From Rhodocyclaceae bacterium (GTDB lineage: Bacteria > Pseudomonadota > Gammaproteobacteria > Burkholderiales > Rhodocyclaceae): 64,000 bases of DNA. The notes under the pieces are model-generated. The model did no database searches. It was given only the letters and a program-made list of their open reading frames with translations, and was not told where the DNA came from. How positions within the stretch are numbered: position 1 is the first letter of the stretch; every line of letters begins with the position of its first letter. Shown here in pieces: positions 44,612 through 54,540 of this stretch. Made by a program: the position numbers and the translations under genes. The stretch lies in assembly GCA_028713915.1 (NCBI GenBank), contig JAQTNK010000011.1:1-64000 (forward strand), read 5' to 3'.

Positions 44612-45522
44612 CGCCCGAACTGCCGTCGGCCGTCGTCACCGCGCCGCCGCAGGGCTGGCGCGTCTGGTGGACGGCGGCACGCCCGCGCACGCTGACCATC
44701 GCCACGACGCCCGTGCTGCTCGGCACCGCCATCGCCTGGGCCGAAGGCGCGCCGCATTTGTGGCCGGCGGCGCTGGCGGCGCTCGCCTGCGCGCTGCTGA
44801 TCCAGGCCGGCACCAACATGCACAACGACGCCGCCGATTTCGAGCGCGGCAACGACACGGCCGAGCGCGTCGGCCCGCTGCGCGTCACGGCGGCCGGCTG
44901 GGCGCCGCCGGGCGAAGTCCGCAGCGCCGCCTTCGCTGCCTTCGTCGCCGCCTTCGCGCTCGGCATCTATCTCGTCGGCATCGGCGGCTGGCCGATCCTC
45001 GCCGTCGGCCTGACCTCGCTCGCCGCCGGCTGGGCCTACTCGGGCGGGCCGCGGCCGATTTCGCACACGCCGCTGGGCGAGATCTTCGTCTGGATTTTCT
45101 TCGGCGTGAATGCCGTCGCCGGCAGCCACTGGCTGCAGGCCGGCCGCCTCTCGTCCGCCGCCGTGCTCGGCGGCGCCGCGCTCGGCTCGCTGGCCGCCGC
45201 GGTGCTGATGATGAACAACTACCGCGACCTCGCCGGCGACCTCAAGGCCGGGCGCCGCACGCTGGCCGCCGTGCTCGGCCCCGCCGGCGCGCGCCGCGCC
45301 TACGGCGCGATGATGCTGGCGCCGTTCGCCGTGCCGCCGGTCCTGGCGGCGCAAGGACACCCGGGTGCCTTGCTGGCACTGGGCGCGCTGCCCCTGTGCC
45401 TGTCGCTGGCGCGGCGCATCGCCGCGAGCGAACCCGGTCCGGGGCTCAACCTGCTGCTCGCCGGCACGGCGCGGGCCGAGTTCGTCTTCGGCCTGCTGCT
45501 CGCCATCGGCGCGCTGCTGTGA
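44608..45522 (+). CDS. menA: 1,4-Dihydroxy-2-naphthoate polyprenyltransferase MenA
   Basis: A 304-aa UbiA-superfamily membrane enzyme with about eight to nine helices. The first Asp-rich motif is in GTNMHNDAADFERGNDTAERVGP, with the second in NNYRDLAGDLKAGRRTLA; YSGGPRPISHTPLGEIFVWIFFG is typical of MenA. It attaches the polyprenyl tail to the naphthoquinone ring. A menA and methyltransferase pair shows menaquinone synthesis, consistent with anaerobic respiration through the CymA-like protein. Confidence 0.92.
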   Translation: MTPELPSAVVTAPPQGWRVWWTAARPRTLTIATTPVLLGTAIAWAEGAPHLWPAALAALACALLIQAGTNMHNDAADFERGNDTAERVGPLRVTAAGWAPPGEVRSAAFAAFVAAFALGIYLVGIGGWPILAVGLTSLAAGWAYSGGPRPISHTPLGEIFVWIFFGVNAVAGSHWLQAGRLSSAAVLGGAALGSLAAAVLMMNNYRDLAGDLKAGRRTLAAVLGPAGARRAYGAMMLAPFAVPPVLAAQGHPGALLALGALPLCLSLARRIAASEPGPGLNLLLAGTARAEFVFGLLLAIGALL

Positions 45523-45540
45523 GGCGACGGGGATAACGCG

Positions 45541-46007
<467 letters not shown>

Positions 46008-46011
<4 letters not shown>

Positions 46012-46811
46012 CGCTGTGGTGGCTGAGCTATCCGTTGCTGGGAATCTTCGCCGGCTTCGTCGCCGGCCTGTTCGGCGTCGGCGGCGGCCTGACCATCGTG
46101 CCTTTGCTGTTCATGCTGTTCTCGGCGCAGGCGTTTCCGGTCGAGCACACCATGCACCTGGCGCTGGGCACGTCGATGGCGACCATCGTGTTCACCTCGA
46201 TTTCCAGCACGCGCGCCCACCACCGCCACGGCGCGGTGCGCTGGGACGTCGTCAAGGCGTTCGCGCCCGGCCTGATGCTGGGCACCTTTTCCGGCTCCTT
46301 CGTCGCCGCCTGGGTGCCGACGCGGCCGCTGGCGATGATTTTCACCGTCATCGTCTATTACGCCTCGCTGCAGATGATCCTCGACTTCAAGCCCAAGGCG
46401 CATCGCAGCCTGCCCGGCGGCTTCGGCATGTTCGTCGCCGGCGCGGCCATCGGCGGCATCTCCAGCCTCGTCGCCGCGGGCGGCGGCTTCCTGTCGATTC
46501 CCTTCATGGTGTTCTGCAACGTCGTCATCCACCATGCCGTCGGCACGTCGGCGGCGCTCGGCTTTCCCATCGCGCTGGCCGGCTCCGTCGGCTACATCGT
46601 CAGCGGCCTGAAGGCCACCGGCCTGCCCGACTACTCGCTCGGCTACATCTATCTGCCGGCCTTCCTCGGCGTCGTCGCCTTCAGTTTCGCCACCGCGCCG
46701 GTGGGGGCGAAGCTCGCGCACAAGCTGCCGGTCAAGCAGTTGAAGCGCGCCTTCGGCGGCTTCCTCGCGCTGCTGGCGACGAAGATGCTGTACGGCCTGC
46801 TGGCGGGCTGA
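46008..46811 (+). CDS. TauE/SafE-family sulfite/anion transporter
   Basis: A 267-aa membrane protein with two repeats, each beginning with a family motif (GFVAGLFGVGGGLTIVPLLF and GGISSLVAAGGGFLSIPFMV), and about eight membrane helices. Family members move sulfite, sulfoacetate or other organosulfur anions across the inner membrane; the substrate here is not known. It overlaps the EVE gene and converges with the GST gene, with 1 bp between stops. Confidence 0.9.
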
Positions 46812-46812
46812 A

Positions 46813-47514
46813 TCAGCGCCGGCGCACGCTGTTCGCGTCCTGGCCGAAAAGGATGCGCCGGGCTTCCTCGCTCATGGTGCTGTCGGTGTTGATCTCGTCG
46901 GCGCGCGCATAGGCGCGCCGCGTCGCCGGACGCTCGCGCACGGCGGCGAACCAGCGCGCCAGCTGCGGAAAGTCGGCCATCTTCTGGCCCTGGCGTTCGC
47001 AGGGCACGATCCACGGATAGCAGGCCATGTCGGCGATCGAGTAGTCGCCGGCGATGAACGCGCGCCCGGCCAGCCGCTGGTCGAGCACGGCGTAGAGCCG
47101 CGAGGTTTCCTTGACGTAGCGGTCGATGGCGTAGGGAATCTTCTCGGCCGCGTAGTGCGCGAAATGGTGGTTCTGGCCGGCCATCGGGCCGAGCCCGCCC
47201 ATCTGCCAGAACAGCCAGGCGAGGGTCTCGTTGCGCCCGCGCAAGTCGGCGGGAATGAAGCGGCCGATCTTGTCGGCGAGATAGAGCAGGATGGCGCCCG
47301 ATTCGAACAACGCCAGCGGCTCGCCGCCATCGGCCGGGGCGTGGTCGACGATGGCCGGAATCTTGTTGTTGGGCGAAATGCGCAGGAAATCCGGCGCGAA
47401 CTGCTCGCCCTTGCCGATGTTGATGGGCACGATGCGGTAGGGCAGGCCGGCCTCTTCGAGGAACAGCGTGATCTTGTGGCCGTTGGGGGTGGTCCAGTAG
47501 TAGAAGTCGATCAT
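46813..47514 (-). CDS. Glutathione S-transferase, YghU/YfcG-like
   Basis: A 233-aa GST: thioredoxin-like N-domain with the Nu-class start FYYWTTPNGHKITLFLEEAGLPY, FLRISPNNKIPAIVD and ALFESGAILLYLADK, then an all-helical domain with the N-capping box FIAGDYSIADMACYPWI. YghU/YfcG proteins use Thr/Asn at the active site and show disulfide-bond reductase activity. Monocistronic by position. Confidence 0.9.
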   Translation of the reverse strand: MIDFYYWTTPNGHKITLFLEEAGLPYRIVPINIGKGEQFAPDFLRISPNNKIPAIVDHAPADGGEPLALFESGAILLYLADKIGRFIPADLRGRNETLAWLFWQMGGLGPMAGQNHHFAHYAAEKIPYAIDRYVKETSRLYAVLDQRLAGRAFIAGDYSIADMACYPWIVPCERQGQKMADFPQLARWFAAVRERPATRRAYARADEINTDSTMSEEARRILFGQDANSVRRR

Positions 47515-47581
47515 GGCGCGCTCCTTGGCGGCGAAAGCTCTATCGACTGGCGCCGCGCGTGCGCAGTTCCCGCCGCGCCGC

Positions 47582-47941
47582 TCAGACCCAGGCCCGGGCT
47601 TCGGCCAGGGTCGCGAAGACCCGCGTCGGGTAGGCGTGCAAGGGCGACGCGATATAGAGTTCGGCCAGCGCCGCGGCTTGCGGATCGGTGGTGACGACGG
47701 CGATCTTGATGTTGGCGTTGGAGCGCGCGGCGGCGTGATCGATGGCCGCGATGTACAGCACGGTGTCTGCGGCAATGGCGAAACTGTCGATGGGGAGAAA
47801 GTCGTTGATGACGTAGCGGACGTCGTCGAAGCGGGCATCGCCGTGCAGTTCCCTGACCGACTGCAGGAGCTCGTCGTCGGCGACGTGGCCGCAAAACTTC
47901 TTGTACGCCCCGCGCGCTTCCCAGACGATGTCGAATGCCAT
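47582..47941 (-). CDS. Small conserved-looking protein of unknown function
   Basis: A 119-aa cytoplasmic protein that I do not recognise with certainty. It starts MAFDIVWEARGAYKKFCGHV and contains DVRYVINDFLPIDSFAI; the alternating beta/alpha pattern and V-DF-PI-S region could be a STAS/SpoIIAA-like fold, but this is a guess. No signal peptide or membrane segment. It lies between the GST gene and the divergent MFS gene. Confidence 0.6.
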   Translation of the reverse strand: MAFDIVWEARGAYKKFCGHVADDELLQSVRELHGDARFDDVRYVINDFLPIDSFAIAADTVLYIAAIDHAAARSNANIKIAVVTTDPQAAALAELYIASPLHAYPTRVFATLAEARAWV

Positions 47942-48050
47942 GCCGCCGCCTATTCCCTTCGTATCGTGGCGCCAATGTAGCCAAAGCGCCGGCGCTTGGC
48001 AACAGCGAAAGCCCCATGGCGCGCCCGCCGCGGGATAACATGGGGCCGCC

Positions 48051-49271
48051 GTGAAAGCGCCGACAAACCCACCCGCTGCGCCGCGCCGCGCGGAAACCTC
48101 CGCCGCAGCAAAGATCCCCGCCGGTGTCTGGGTGCTGGGCTTCGTCAGCATGCTGATGGACATCTCCTCGGAAATGATCCATAGCCTGCTGCCCCTCTTC
48201 ATGGTCGCCACGCTCGGCGCGAGTTCCGTCGCCGTCGGCGCGGTCGAAGGACTGGCCGAGTCGACGGCCCTGATCGTCAAGGTCTTTTCCGGCGTGCTGA
48301 GCGACTGGCTCGGCAAGCGCAAGAGCCTCGCCGTGTTCGGCTATGCGCTGGGTGCGCTGACCAAGCCCTTGTTCGCCGCCGCCGCCACCATCGACCTGGT
48401 GCTCGCCGCGCGCCTGCTCGACCGCGTCGGCAAGGGCGTGCGCGGCGCGCCGCGCGATGCCATGGTCGCCGACATGGCGCCGCCAGCCCTGCGCGGCGCC
48501 GCCTTCGGCCTGCGCCAGTCGCTCGATACGGTCGGCGCCTTCGTCGGCCCGCTGATCGGCGCCGGCCTCATGCTGCTGTGGGTCGACGATTTTCGCGCCG
48601 TCTTTGCGGTCGCGGTGATTCCCGGCCTGATGGCCGTGGCGCTGCTGCTGGCCGGCGTGCGCGAGCCCGCGCCAAGCGCGGCGCAACGCCGCGGCAACCC
48701 GATCCGCGCGGCGAACCTGAAGCGTCTCGACGCTGCCTACTGGCGGGTCGTCGGCCTCGGCGCCGGCGCCACGCTGGCGCGCTTCAGCGAAGCTTTCCTG
48801 GTCCTGCGCGCGCACCAGAGCGGCGTCCCGATCGCCCTGGTGCCGCTGGTGATGGTGGCGATGAATCTGGTCTATGCCGCCTCGGCCTATCCGGCCGGCC
48901 GGCTCGCCGACCGCATCAGCCATCGCCGGCTTCTCGCCGGCGGCCTCGTCGTCCTGCTCGCGGCGGACCTGGTGCTGGCCGTCGACGGCGGCTGGGGCGT
49001 CGTCGTTGCCGGCGTCGTGCTCTGGGGCGTGCACCTGGGCATGACGCAGGGCCTTTTGGCGACGATGGTCGCCGACACCGCGCCGGCCGACTTGCGCGGC
49101 ACGGCCTTCGGCTTCTTCAACCTCGTCAGCGGCGTCGCCATGCTCGCGGCGAGCCTCCTCGCCGGCCTGCTGTGGGACCGCCTCGGCGCGCCGGCCACGT
49201 TCTACGCCGGCGCCGTTTTCTGCCTGCTCACGCTTGGCGGCCTGGCCTGGCGGCGACGCCTTCCGGCCTAG
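48051..49271 (+). CDS. MFS transporter
   Basis: A 406-aa major-facilitator permease with about 12 helices: LGFVSMLMDISSEMIHSLLPLFMV, a loop 2-3 motif SDWLGKRKSLAVFGYALGALTKP and DRVGKGVRGAPRDAMVAD, which are typical of a subgroup of uncharacterised MFS permeases. The start is GTG at 48051. Substrate unknown. Its stop shares CTAG with the converging malonyl-CoA synthetase gene. Confidence 0.88.
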   Translation: MKAPTNPPAAPRRAETSAAAKIPAGVWVLGFVSMLMDISSEMIHSLLPLFMVATLGASSVAVGAVEGLAESTALIVKVFSGVLSDWLGKRKSLAVFGYALGALTKPLFAAAATIDLVLAARLLDRVGKGVRGAPRDAMVADMAPPALRGAAFGLRQSLDTVGAFVGPLIGAGLMLLWVDDFRAVFAVAVIPGLMAVALLLAGVREPAPSAAQRRGNPIRAANLKRLDAAYWRVVGLGAGATLARFSEAFLVLRAHQSGVPIALVPLVMVAMNLVYAASAYPAGRLADRISHRRLLAGGLVVLLAADLVLAVDGGWGVVVAGVVLWGVHLGMTQGLLATMVADTAPADLRGTAFGFFNLVSGVAMLAASLLAGLLWDRLGAPATFYAGAVFCLLTLGGLAWRRRLPA

Positions 49272-50785
49272 CCAGCCGGCGAATACTGTTCGCGCAGCAC
49301 GTTCTTCTGCACCTTGCCCATGGCGTTGCGCGGCAGGGCGTCGACCAGATGCACGCGCTTGGGCAGCTTGAAGGCGGCGAGTTCGCCGCGCAGCGCGGCG
49401 AGGATGGCGGCCTCGGTCAGCGCCGCGCCGGCGGGATTTTGCTGGCGCACGACGACGGCGGTCACCGCTTCGCCGAAATCGGCATGCGGCAGGCCGATGA
49501 CGGCGGACTCGGCGACGCCGGGCAGCGCATCGATCATGTCCTCGATTTCCTTCGGATAGACGTTGAGGCCGCCGCTGATGACCAGGTCCTTGGCGCGGCC
49601 GCTGATGCTGAGGTAGCCGTCGGCGCTCAGCGCGCCGACGTCGCCGGTCTTGAACCAGCCGTCGGCGGTGAATTCCGCGCGCGTCTTTTCCGGCATCTGC
49701 CAGTAGCCGACGAAGACGTTGTCGCCCTTGACCTGGATGTTGCCGATTGCGCCCGCCGCGCAGGCCATGCCTTTGTCATCGACGATGCGCACCGCCGTGC
49801 CCGGCAGCGGCAAGCCGACGGTGCCGCCGCGGCGCTCGCCGGCGTAGGGATTGGAAGTGAACATGCCGCCTTCGGTCATGCCGTAGCGCTCGAGGATGGT
49901 GTGGCCGGTGCGGGCGCGGAAGGCGTCGAAGGTTTCGCGCAGCAGCGGCGCAGAGCCGGAGACAAAGAGGCGCATGTGGCGCACGGCGGCGGCGGTCAAG
50001 CCGGGCGCCTGCAGCAGGCGCACGTAGTAGGTCGGCACGCCCATGAAGACGGTCGCGTGCGGCAGCAGGGCGAGCGCGCGGCGGGCGTCGAATTTCGGCT
50101 CGAACAGCATCGCCGAGCCGTTCAGCAGCGCGCAGTGGCAGGCGACGAAGAGGCCGTGGACGTGGAAGATCGGCAGCATGTGCAGCAGCACGTCGCCGGG
50201 TTCGAAGCGCCAATAGTCGTGCAGCGTCTGCGCGTTGACCGCGAGGTTGGCGTGCGACAGCATCGCGCCCTTGGAGCGGCCGGTGGTGCCCGAGGTGTAG
50301 AGGATGGCGGCGAGGTCGTCGCCGCGGCGCGCGACCGTCTTGAAGTCATCGGCCTGCGGCGCGGCGGCATCGATCAGCGAGCCGCGTCCGGCGTCGTCGA
50401 GTTCCAGCAGGTGCGCCACGCCCGCCTGGCGCGCCGCGGCGGCGGCAAGCGCGCGCGCCTGCGGCCGGCAGACGAAAAGGCCCGGCTTGGCGTCAGCGAG
50501 GAAATAGTCGATTTCGTGGCGCCGGTAGGCCGGGTTCAGCGGCAGGAAGACCATGCCGGCGCGCAGCGCCGCAAGATAGAGCACCAGCGCTGCCGGCGTC
50601 TTCTCCACTTGCGCGGCGACGCGGTCGCCGGGGCGCAGGCCCAACGCGACGATCAGGTTGGCGAGACGGCCCGAGGCACGCTCGATGTCGCCGTAGCTCC
50701 AAGTGCCGCCGTCGGGCAGGATCAGGCAAGCGGCTTGCGAATCCTCGGGAAAGCCGGCGGCGAGCAGGGAATACAGGTTGCTCAT
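49268..50785 (-). CDS. matB: Malonyl-CoA synthetase MatB-like (acyl-CoA ligase)
   Basis: A 505-aa ANL-family ligase: P-loop ILYTSGTTGRSKGAM, LPIFHVHGLFVACHCALLNGSAM, ERYGMTEGGMFTSNPY, WFKTGDVG, and the terminal lysine region LPRNAMGKVQKNVLRE. The HVHGLF wording and adjacent malonyl-CoA decarboxylase gene (2-bp gap) identify MatB, which makes malonyl-CoA from malonate. With its partner it would convert malonate to acetyl-CoA. Start ATG at 50785. Confidence 0.9.
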   Translation of the reverse strand: MSNLYSLLAAGFPEDSQAACLILPDGGTWSYGDIERASGRLANLIVALGLRPGDRVAAQVEKTPAALVLYLAALRAGMVFLPLNPAYRRHEIDYFLADAKPGLFVCRPQARALAAAAARQAGVAHLLELDDAGRGSLIDAAAPQADDFKTVARRGDDLAAILYTSGTTGRSKGAMLSHANLAVNAQTLHDYWRFEPGDVLLHMLPIFHVHGLFVACHCALLNGSAMLFEPKFDARRALALLPHATVFMGVPTYYVRLLQAPGLTAAAVRHMRLFVSGSAPLLRETFDAFRARTGHTILERYGMTEGGMFTSNPYAGERRGGTVGLPLPGTAVRIVDDKGMACAAGAIGNIQVKGDNVFVGYWQMPEKTRAEFTADGWFKTGDVGALSADGYLSISGRAKDLVISGGLNVYPKEIEDMIDALPGVAESAVIGLPHADFGEAVTAVVVRQQNPAGAALTEAAILAALRGELAAFKLPKRVHLVDALPRNAMGKVQKNVLREQYSPAG

Positions 50786-50787
50786 GC

Positions 50788-52104
50788 CTAGTCGATCTTC
50801 GCCAGCCGGCGCACGCCGGCCGACATGGCGACGGTGCCTTCGGTGACGAAGGACTCGACGTTCTTCTCGATTTCGTCGGGATTGTAGAGATAGTTCATCA
50901 TCAGGCCGTAAGACTGCTTGAAGCCCTTGAATGAGGTGTCGCCGAGCGGATTGAGGCGCTCGATGCGCGCGCCGTTGCCGAGATGGAAACGCGCCACCGG
51001 CTCGTAGGGCAAGGACCCGCTCTTGGCCTGCGCCAGGTAGCGGGCGGCCAGCCGCAGCAAGGGCTCGCGCAGATGGCGCGCGGTGTTGCGGTTCTTCGAC
51101 CACTCGCCGGTGGCGAGCTGGGCGGCGTCGAGCTCGATGCCGACCTCGGCGAGCACGCCGGGGTTGCGCTTGACCCAGCCGCTGAGCTGCGGAATCGGCG
51201 ACAGCGTGGCGAACGTCCTGAGCTTCGGGAAATCGCGCTTCAAGTCGTCGATGACGCGCTTCAGCAGGAAGTTGCCGAAGGAAATGCCGCGCAGCCCGGC
51301 CTGCGTGTTGGAGATCGAATAGAAGATCGCGGTATCGGCGCGGCGGGCGTCGAACACCGGCGCATGCTCGTCGAGCAGCACCTGGATGTTGTCGGCGAGA
51401 TGGTCGGTGAGCGCCACCTCGACGAAAATCAGCGGCTCCATCGGCATGCGCGGATGGAAGAAGGCATAGCAGCGGCGGTCGGAATCGAGCCGGTTCTTGA
51501 GGTCGGTCCAGGAACGAATTTCGTGCACCGCCTCGTACTCGATGAGCTTCTCCAGCAGCACGGCCGGCGAGTTCCAGGTGATGCGCCGCAGTTCGAGAAA
51601 GCCGACGTCGAACCAGGCCGTCAGCCGCGCTTCGAGCTCGCGGTCGAGCGCCGCCAGTTCGGGGTCGTCGTCGAGATAGCGCAAGAGGTCGGCGCGCAGG
51701 TCGACGAGGAACTTGACGCCCTGCGGCAGCGCATTGAACTGCGTGAGGATGCGGATGCGCCGCGAGCGCATGGCGGCGCGCAGGCCGGTTTCGGCGTCCC
51801 ATTGCGCCGGCGTGCCGATGGCCGCCTGCCAGGTCTCGTGCGCCGTCGCCACCGCTTGCGGGTCGGGGCCGAACTCCATCGCGATCAGGCGCAGGAATTC
51901 GCGCCGGCCGCCGTCGCCCAGCTTGAGGTAGGTTTCGCCGAGCCGCGCCGCGCGATTGCGCGCCGAGACTTCGCCGCCGACGCGCGCCGCACATTCGTTG
52001 AGCTGTTCGCGGACGCGATTGCGCTCGCGGGCGTTCAGCGTTTCGCCGCCGCCGCCGACGATCTTCCTGATGCGCTTGAGGCTGCGCTTGACCACATTTT
52101 CCAT
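50788..52104 (-). CDS. Malonyl-CoA decarboxylase
   Basis: A 438-aa protein of the malonyl-CoA decarboxylase (MatA/MCD) family. Recognised by AVHEIRSWTDLKNRLDSDRRCYAFFHP, the catalytic HP in FFHPRMPMEPLIFVEVALT, FYSISNTQAGLRGISFGNFLLKRV and ARFHLGNGARIERLNPLGD. It converts malonyl-CoA to acetyl-CoA and CO2. ATG at 52104 has AGGGAG upstream; in operon with matB. The gap before the anti-sigma gene (52105-52209) shows nothing notable. Confidence 0.95.
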   Translation of the reverse strand: MENVVKRSLKRIRKIVGGGGETLNARERNRVREQLNECAARVGGEVSARNRAARLGETYLKLGDGGRREFLRLIAMEFGPDPQAVATAHETWQAAIGTPAQWDAETGLRAAMRSRRIRILTQFNALPQGVKFLVDLRADLLRYLDDDPELAALDRELEARLTAWFDVGFLELRRITWNSPAVLLEKLIEYEAVHEIRSWTDLKNRLDSDRRCYAFFHPRMPMEPLIFVEVALTDHLADNIQVLLDEHAPVFDARRADTAIFYSISNTQAGLRGISFGNFLLKRVIDDLKRDFPKLRTFATLSPIPQLSGWVKRNPGVLAEVGIELDAAQLATGEWSKNRNTARHLREPLLRLAARYLAQAKSGSLPYEPVARFHLGNGARIERLNPLGDTSFKGFKQSYGLMMNYLYNPDEIEKNVESFVTEGTVAMSAGVRRLAKID

Positions 52105-52209
52105 CACGCATCTCCCTGAGCCTTGGCGCTGCGCCGCCCGGCGGCGCAACGTCGAATTCACAAGCTAGCCGACTGTGCGCGGTCTGTCCAGCGACGGGCC
52201 GGCGCGGCG

Positions 52210-52968
52210 CTACAAGGCGTCGACGAGTTCCTGCAAGTCGGCGGGCGCGACGTCCGAGACGGCGCGGAACGCCATGCCCGCGCGCACCTTGCCCATGACA
52301 TGGTAGCCCTGCAAGGTGTAGGGCGAAGCCGCGGCCGCGCCCGCGGCGGCGGGCCAGACGAAGACGTCGATCAGATGCCGGCCGCGCCGATAGACGACGA
52401 CGGCGACGGGGTGGCGATCGAGGTAATCGAGCCGCCCGCCGACGAGCTCGAAGCCTTGCGCCGCGAGATCGGGCACCGGCGGCGAGAAGTCGAGCTTGCC
52501 GTTGAACCACGGCTTGACCGTGTGCTGGTCGGTCGAGGCCACATCGATGACATGGTTCGTGAGCAAAGCGCGGACATGGCCGGCGACCGCTTCGTCGGCG
52601 AGCCGCGCGTCGGCCGACGGGCGCAGCGGCAGCACCACGGCGAGCACCAGCGCGGCGCAGGCGGCGGCCACCAGGCCGGCACCGTTGAGCAGGCGCCAGA
52701 CGCGGCTGCCGAAAGCGACGCGGCGCGGCCGCCTGCGGCCGTTCGCCGCACCGTCCGGCAGCGCGGCTGCGATGTCGGCACGCAGCGTCGCCGGCGCGCG
52801 ATGGTAGCGCGCGGCGCCGCGCACGGCGGCCGCGGCCGCCAGCCGTTGCCGGACGCTCGCGCAGGCGTCGCAGGCGGCGACATGCGCGGCGAGCGCCGCT
52901 TCCGTGCGCGCCTCCAGTTCGCGGTCGAGCGACAGCGGCAGCAGAGGCCGCGCTTCCGGGCAGTCCAT
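52210..52968 (-). CDS. Anti-sigma factor with zinc-finger and one membrane segment
   Basis: A 252-aa protein: an N-terminal HC2-type zinc-binding anti-sigma motif (C3, then H-x3-C-x2-C in AAHVAACDACASV), a linker, one membrane segment (about 95-115, GLVAAACAALVLAVVLPL), and a periplasmic domain. It overlaps the expected position 2 bp after the ECF sigma gene, so it should hold that factor until a periplasmic signal releases it. Confidence 0.9.
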   Translation of the reverse strand: MDCPEARPLLPLSLDRELEARTEAALAAHVAACDACASVRQRLAAAAAVRGAARYHRAPATLRADIAAALPDGAANGRRRPRRVAFGSRVWRLLNGAGLVAAACAALVLAVVLPLRPSADARLADEAVAGHVRALLTNHVIDVASTDQHTVKPWFNGKLDFSPPVPDLAAQGFELVGGRLDYLDRHPVAVVVYRRGRHLIDVFVWPAAAGAAAASPYTLQGYHVMGKVRAGMAFRAVSDVAPADLQELVDAL

Positions 52969-52970
52969 CG

Positions 52971-53507
52971 TCAGGCTCCGCTCCGTTCGGCCGCCAGGTA
53001 GCGGGCCAGCAGGCGCCGGCCGCGCGCCAGGCGCGACATCACCGTGCCGACGGGAATCGCCAGCACGGCGGCGATGTCCTTGTAGGCCATGTCTTCGAGT
53101 TCGCGCAGGACGATCACTTCTCGAAACTCCAGCGGCAGCCGCTCGATGGCCGCGTCGACGACGCGGTCGGCGTCGGCGCGCAGCGCCAGCGTTTCGGGAT
53201 CGCCCTGTGCAGCCGTCGCACCATGTATTTCATCGTCATATTCCACCTGCGCCGAAGCGGCGCCGTTGCGCGCCAGCCACGTGAAGCACGTGTTGCGCAC
53301 GATGGCCAGCAGCCACGGCCTGGCGTTGTCGCCGCGCAAGCCGTCGAATGCGGCGTAGGCGCGCAGGTACGCTTCCTGCACGATGTCGCGGGCATTCTGG
53401 TCGTCGCGCGCCAGCCAGCGCGCCAGGTTGAAGGCGGCATCCAGATGCGGCAACGCCAGCGCTTCGAAACGCGCCCGCTTGTCCGGCAAGGTCGATTCGT
53501 CAGCCAT
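52971..53507 (-). CDS. ECF (sigma-70 family) RNA polymerase sigma factor
   Basis: A 178-aa sigma factor with region 2 (NLARWLARDDQNARDIVQEAYLRAYAAF) and region 4 (LPLEFREVIVLRELEDMAYKDIAAVLAIPVGTVMSRLARGRR). ATG at 53507 has AGGAGA at good spacing. It is co-transcribed with its anti-sigma gene and diverges from a Tat-exported phosphoesterase and YceI gene, the likely targets. Confidence 0.95.
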   Translation of the reverse strand: MADESTLPDKRARFEALALPHLDAAFNLARWLARDDQNARDIVQEAYLRAYAAFDGLRGDNARPWLLAIVRNTCFTWLARNGAASAQVEYDDEIHGATAAQGDPETLALRADADRVVDAAIERLPLEFREVIVLRELEDMAYKDIAAVLAIPVGTVMSRLARGRRLLARYLAAERSGA

Positions 53508-53517
53508 CGTCTCCTTC

Positions 53518-53592
53518 TGCAATACCTGTTTTCGAAGCGGAATATTCCCGCGCCGCGGCGGGGAATAAACGGTGGTCCCTTCGAGTATTGCA
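53518..53592. promoter_or_regulatory. Candidate ECF regulatory region with nested inverted repeats
   Basis: The 122-bp divergent gap holds TATTCCC (53543-53549) paired with GGGAATA (53561-53567), and outside it TGCAATAC (53518-53525) paired with GTATTGCA (53585-53592). GGAATA words occur on both strands and could be -35 elements for the ECF factor. Eye inspection only. Confidence 0.4.
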
Positions 53593-53629
53593 CTGTGAAT
53601 ACGGAGCACTGGATGATGGAGGATAGACC

Positions 53630-54535
53630 ATGAAGCACGCTCTTGATCGACGCGAATTCCTTCGCCTTGCCGCCTTCGGGGGCATGGCCTACGCTTCCGG
53701 CCTCGGCGCCGCCGGCTATGGGCCCGGCGCGGCCGCGGCCAGCGGCGCCCAGGCGGAGGACTTCTATTTCGTGCAGCTTTCCGACACGCACTGGGGCTTC
53801 GAGGGCGCGCCGAACCCGGATTCGCGCGGCACGCTGCCAAAGGCGATCGCGGCCGTCAATGCCTTGTCGCCGCCGCCCGATTTCATCGTCTTCACCGGCG
53901 ACCTGACGCACCTGACGCTCGACGGCAAGGTGCGGCGCGAGCGCATGCAGCAGTTCCACGACATCGTCGCCAGGCTGAACGTGCGCAACGTGCGCTTTCT
54001 CGCCGGCGAGCACGACGCCTCGGTGGACCACGGCCAGGCGTTCCACGAAATGTTCGGCGCCAGCTACTACACGTTCAACCACAAGGGCGTGCATTTCATC
54101 GCCCTCGACAACGTCTCCGATCCCAGCGGCGCGCTCGGCGACGGCCAGCTGGACTGGCTTGCCGACGACCTGGCGAAGCTGCGCCGCGACCAGCCCATCG
54201 TCATCCTGACGCATCGGCCGCTGTTCGATCTCTACCCGGCGTGGGGCTGGGCGACGCGCGACGGCGCGCGCGCAATCGCTATGCTGATGCCCTTTCAGAA
54301 CGTCACGGTCTTCTACGGCCACATCCACCAGCTCAACGAACACATGACGGGCCACATCGCCCACCATGCGGCGAAGTCGCTGATCTTTCCCTTGCCGCCG
54401 CCGGGCGAAGACGACCACCAGCCGCTGCCCTGGGATGCATCGCAGCCGTACCGCGGACTCGGCTGGCGCGAAGTCGAGGCCGAGCCGCAGCAGGCGGCCT
54501 ACGACGTCCAGGAACGGCCGGTACTGGGGAGTTGA
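53630..54535 (+). CDS. Tat-exported calcineurin-like metallophosphoesterase
   Basis: A 301-aa protein with a twin-arginine signal (DRREFLRLAAFGG). Metallophosphoesterase motifs follow: QLSDTHWGF, FTGDLTHL, LTHRPLF and GHIHQL. The usual GNHD metal-binding motif reads GEHD (about residue 125), so the Asn ligand is replaced by Glu, which may change metal use or activity. It is followed 5 bp later by the YceI gene. Located in the periplasm; substrate unknown. Confidence 0.88.
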   Translation: MKHALDRREFLRLAAFGGMAYASGLGAAGYGPGAAAASGAQAEDFYFVQLSDTHWGFEGAPNPDSRGTLPKAIAAVNALSPPPDFIVFTGDLTHLTLDGKVRRERMQQFHDIVARLNVRNVRFLAGEHDASVDHGQAFHEMFGASYYTFNHKGVHFIALDNVSDPSGALGDGQLDWLADDLAKLRRDQPIVILTHRPLFDLYPAWGWATRDGARAIAMLMPFQNVTVFYGHIHQLNEHMTGHIAHHAAKSLIFPLPPPGEDDHQPLPWDASQPYRGLGWREVEAEPQQAAYDVQERPVLGS

Positions 54536-54540
54536 GCGCC

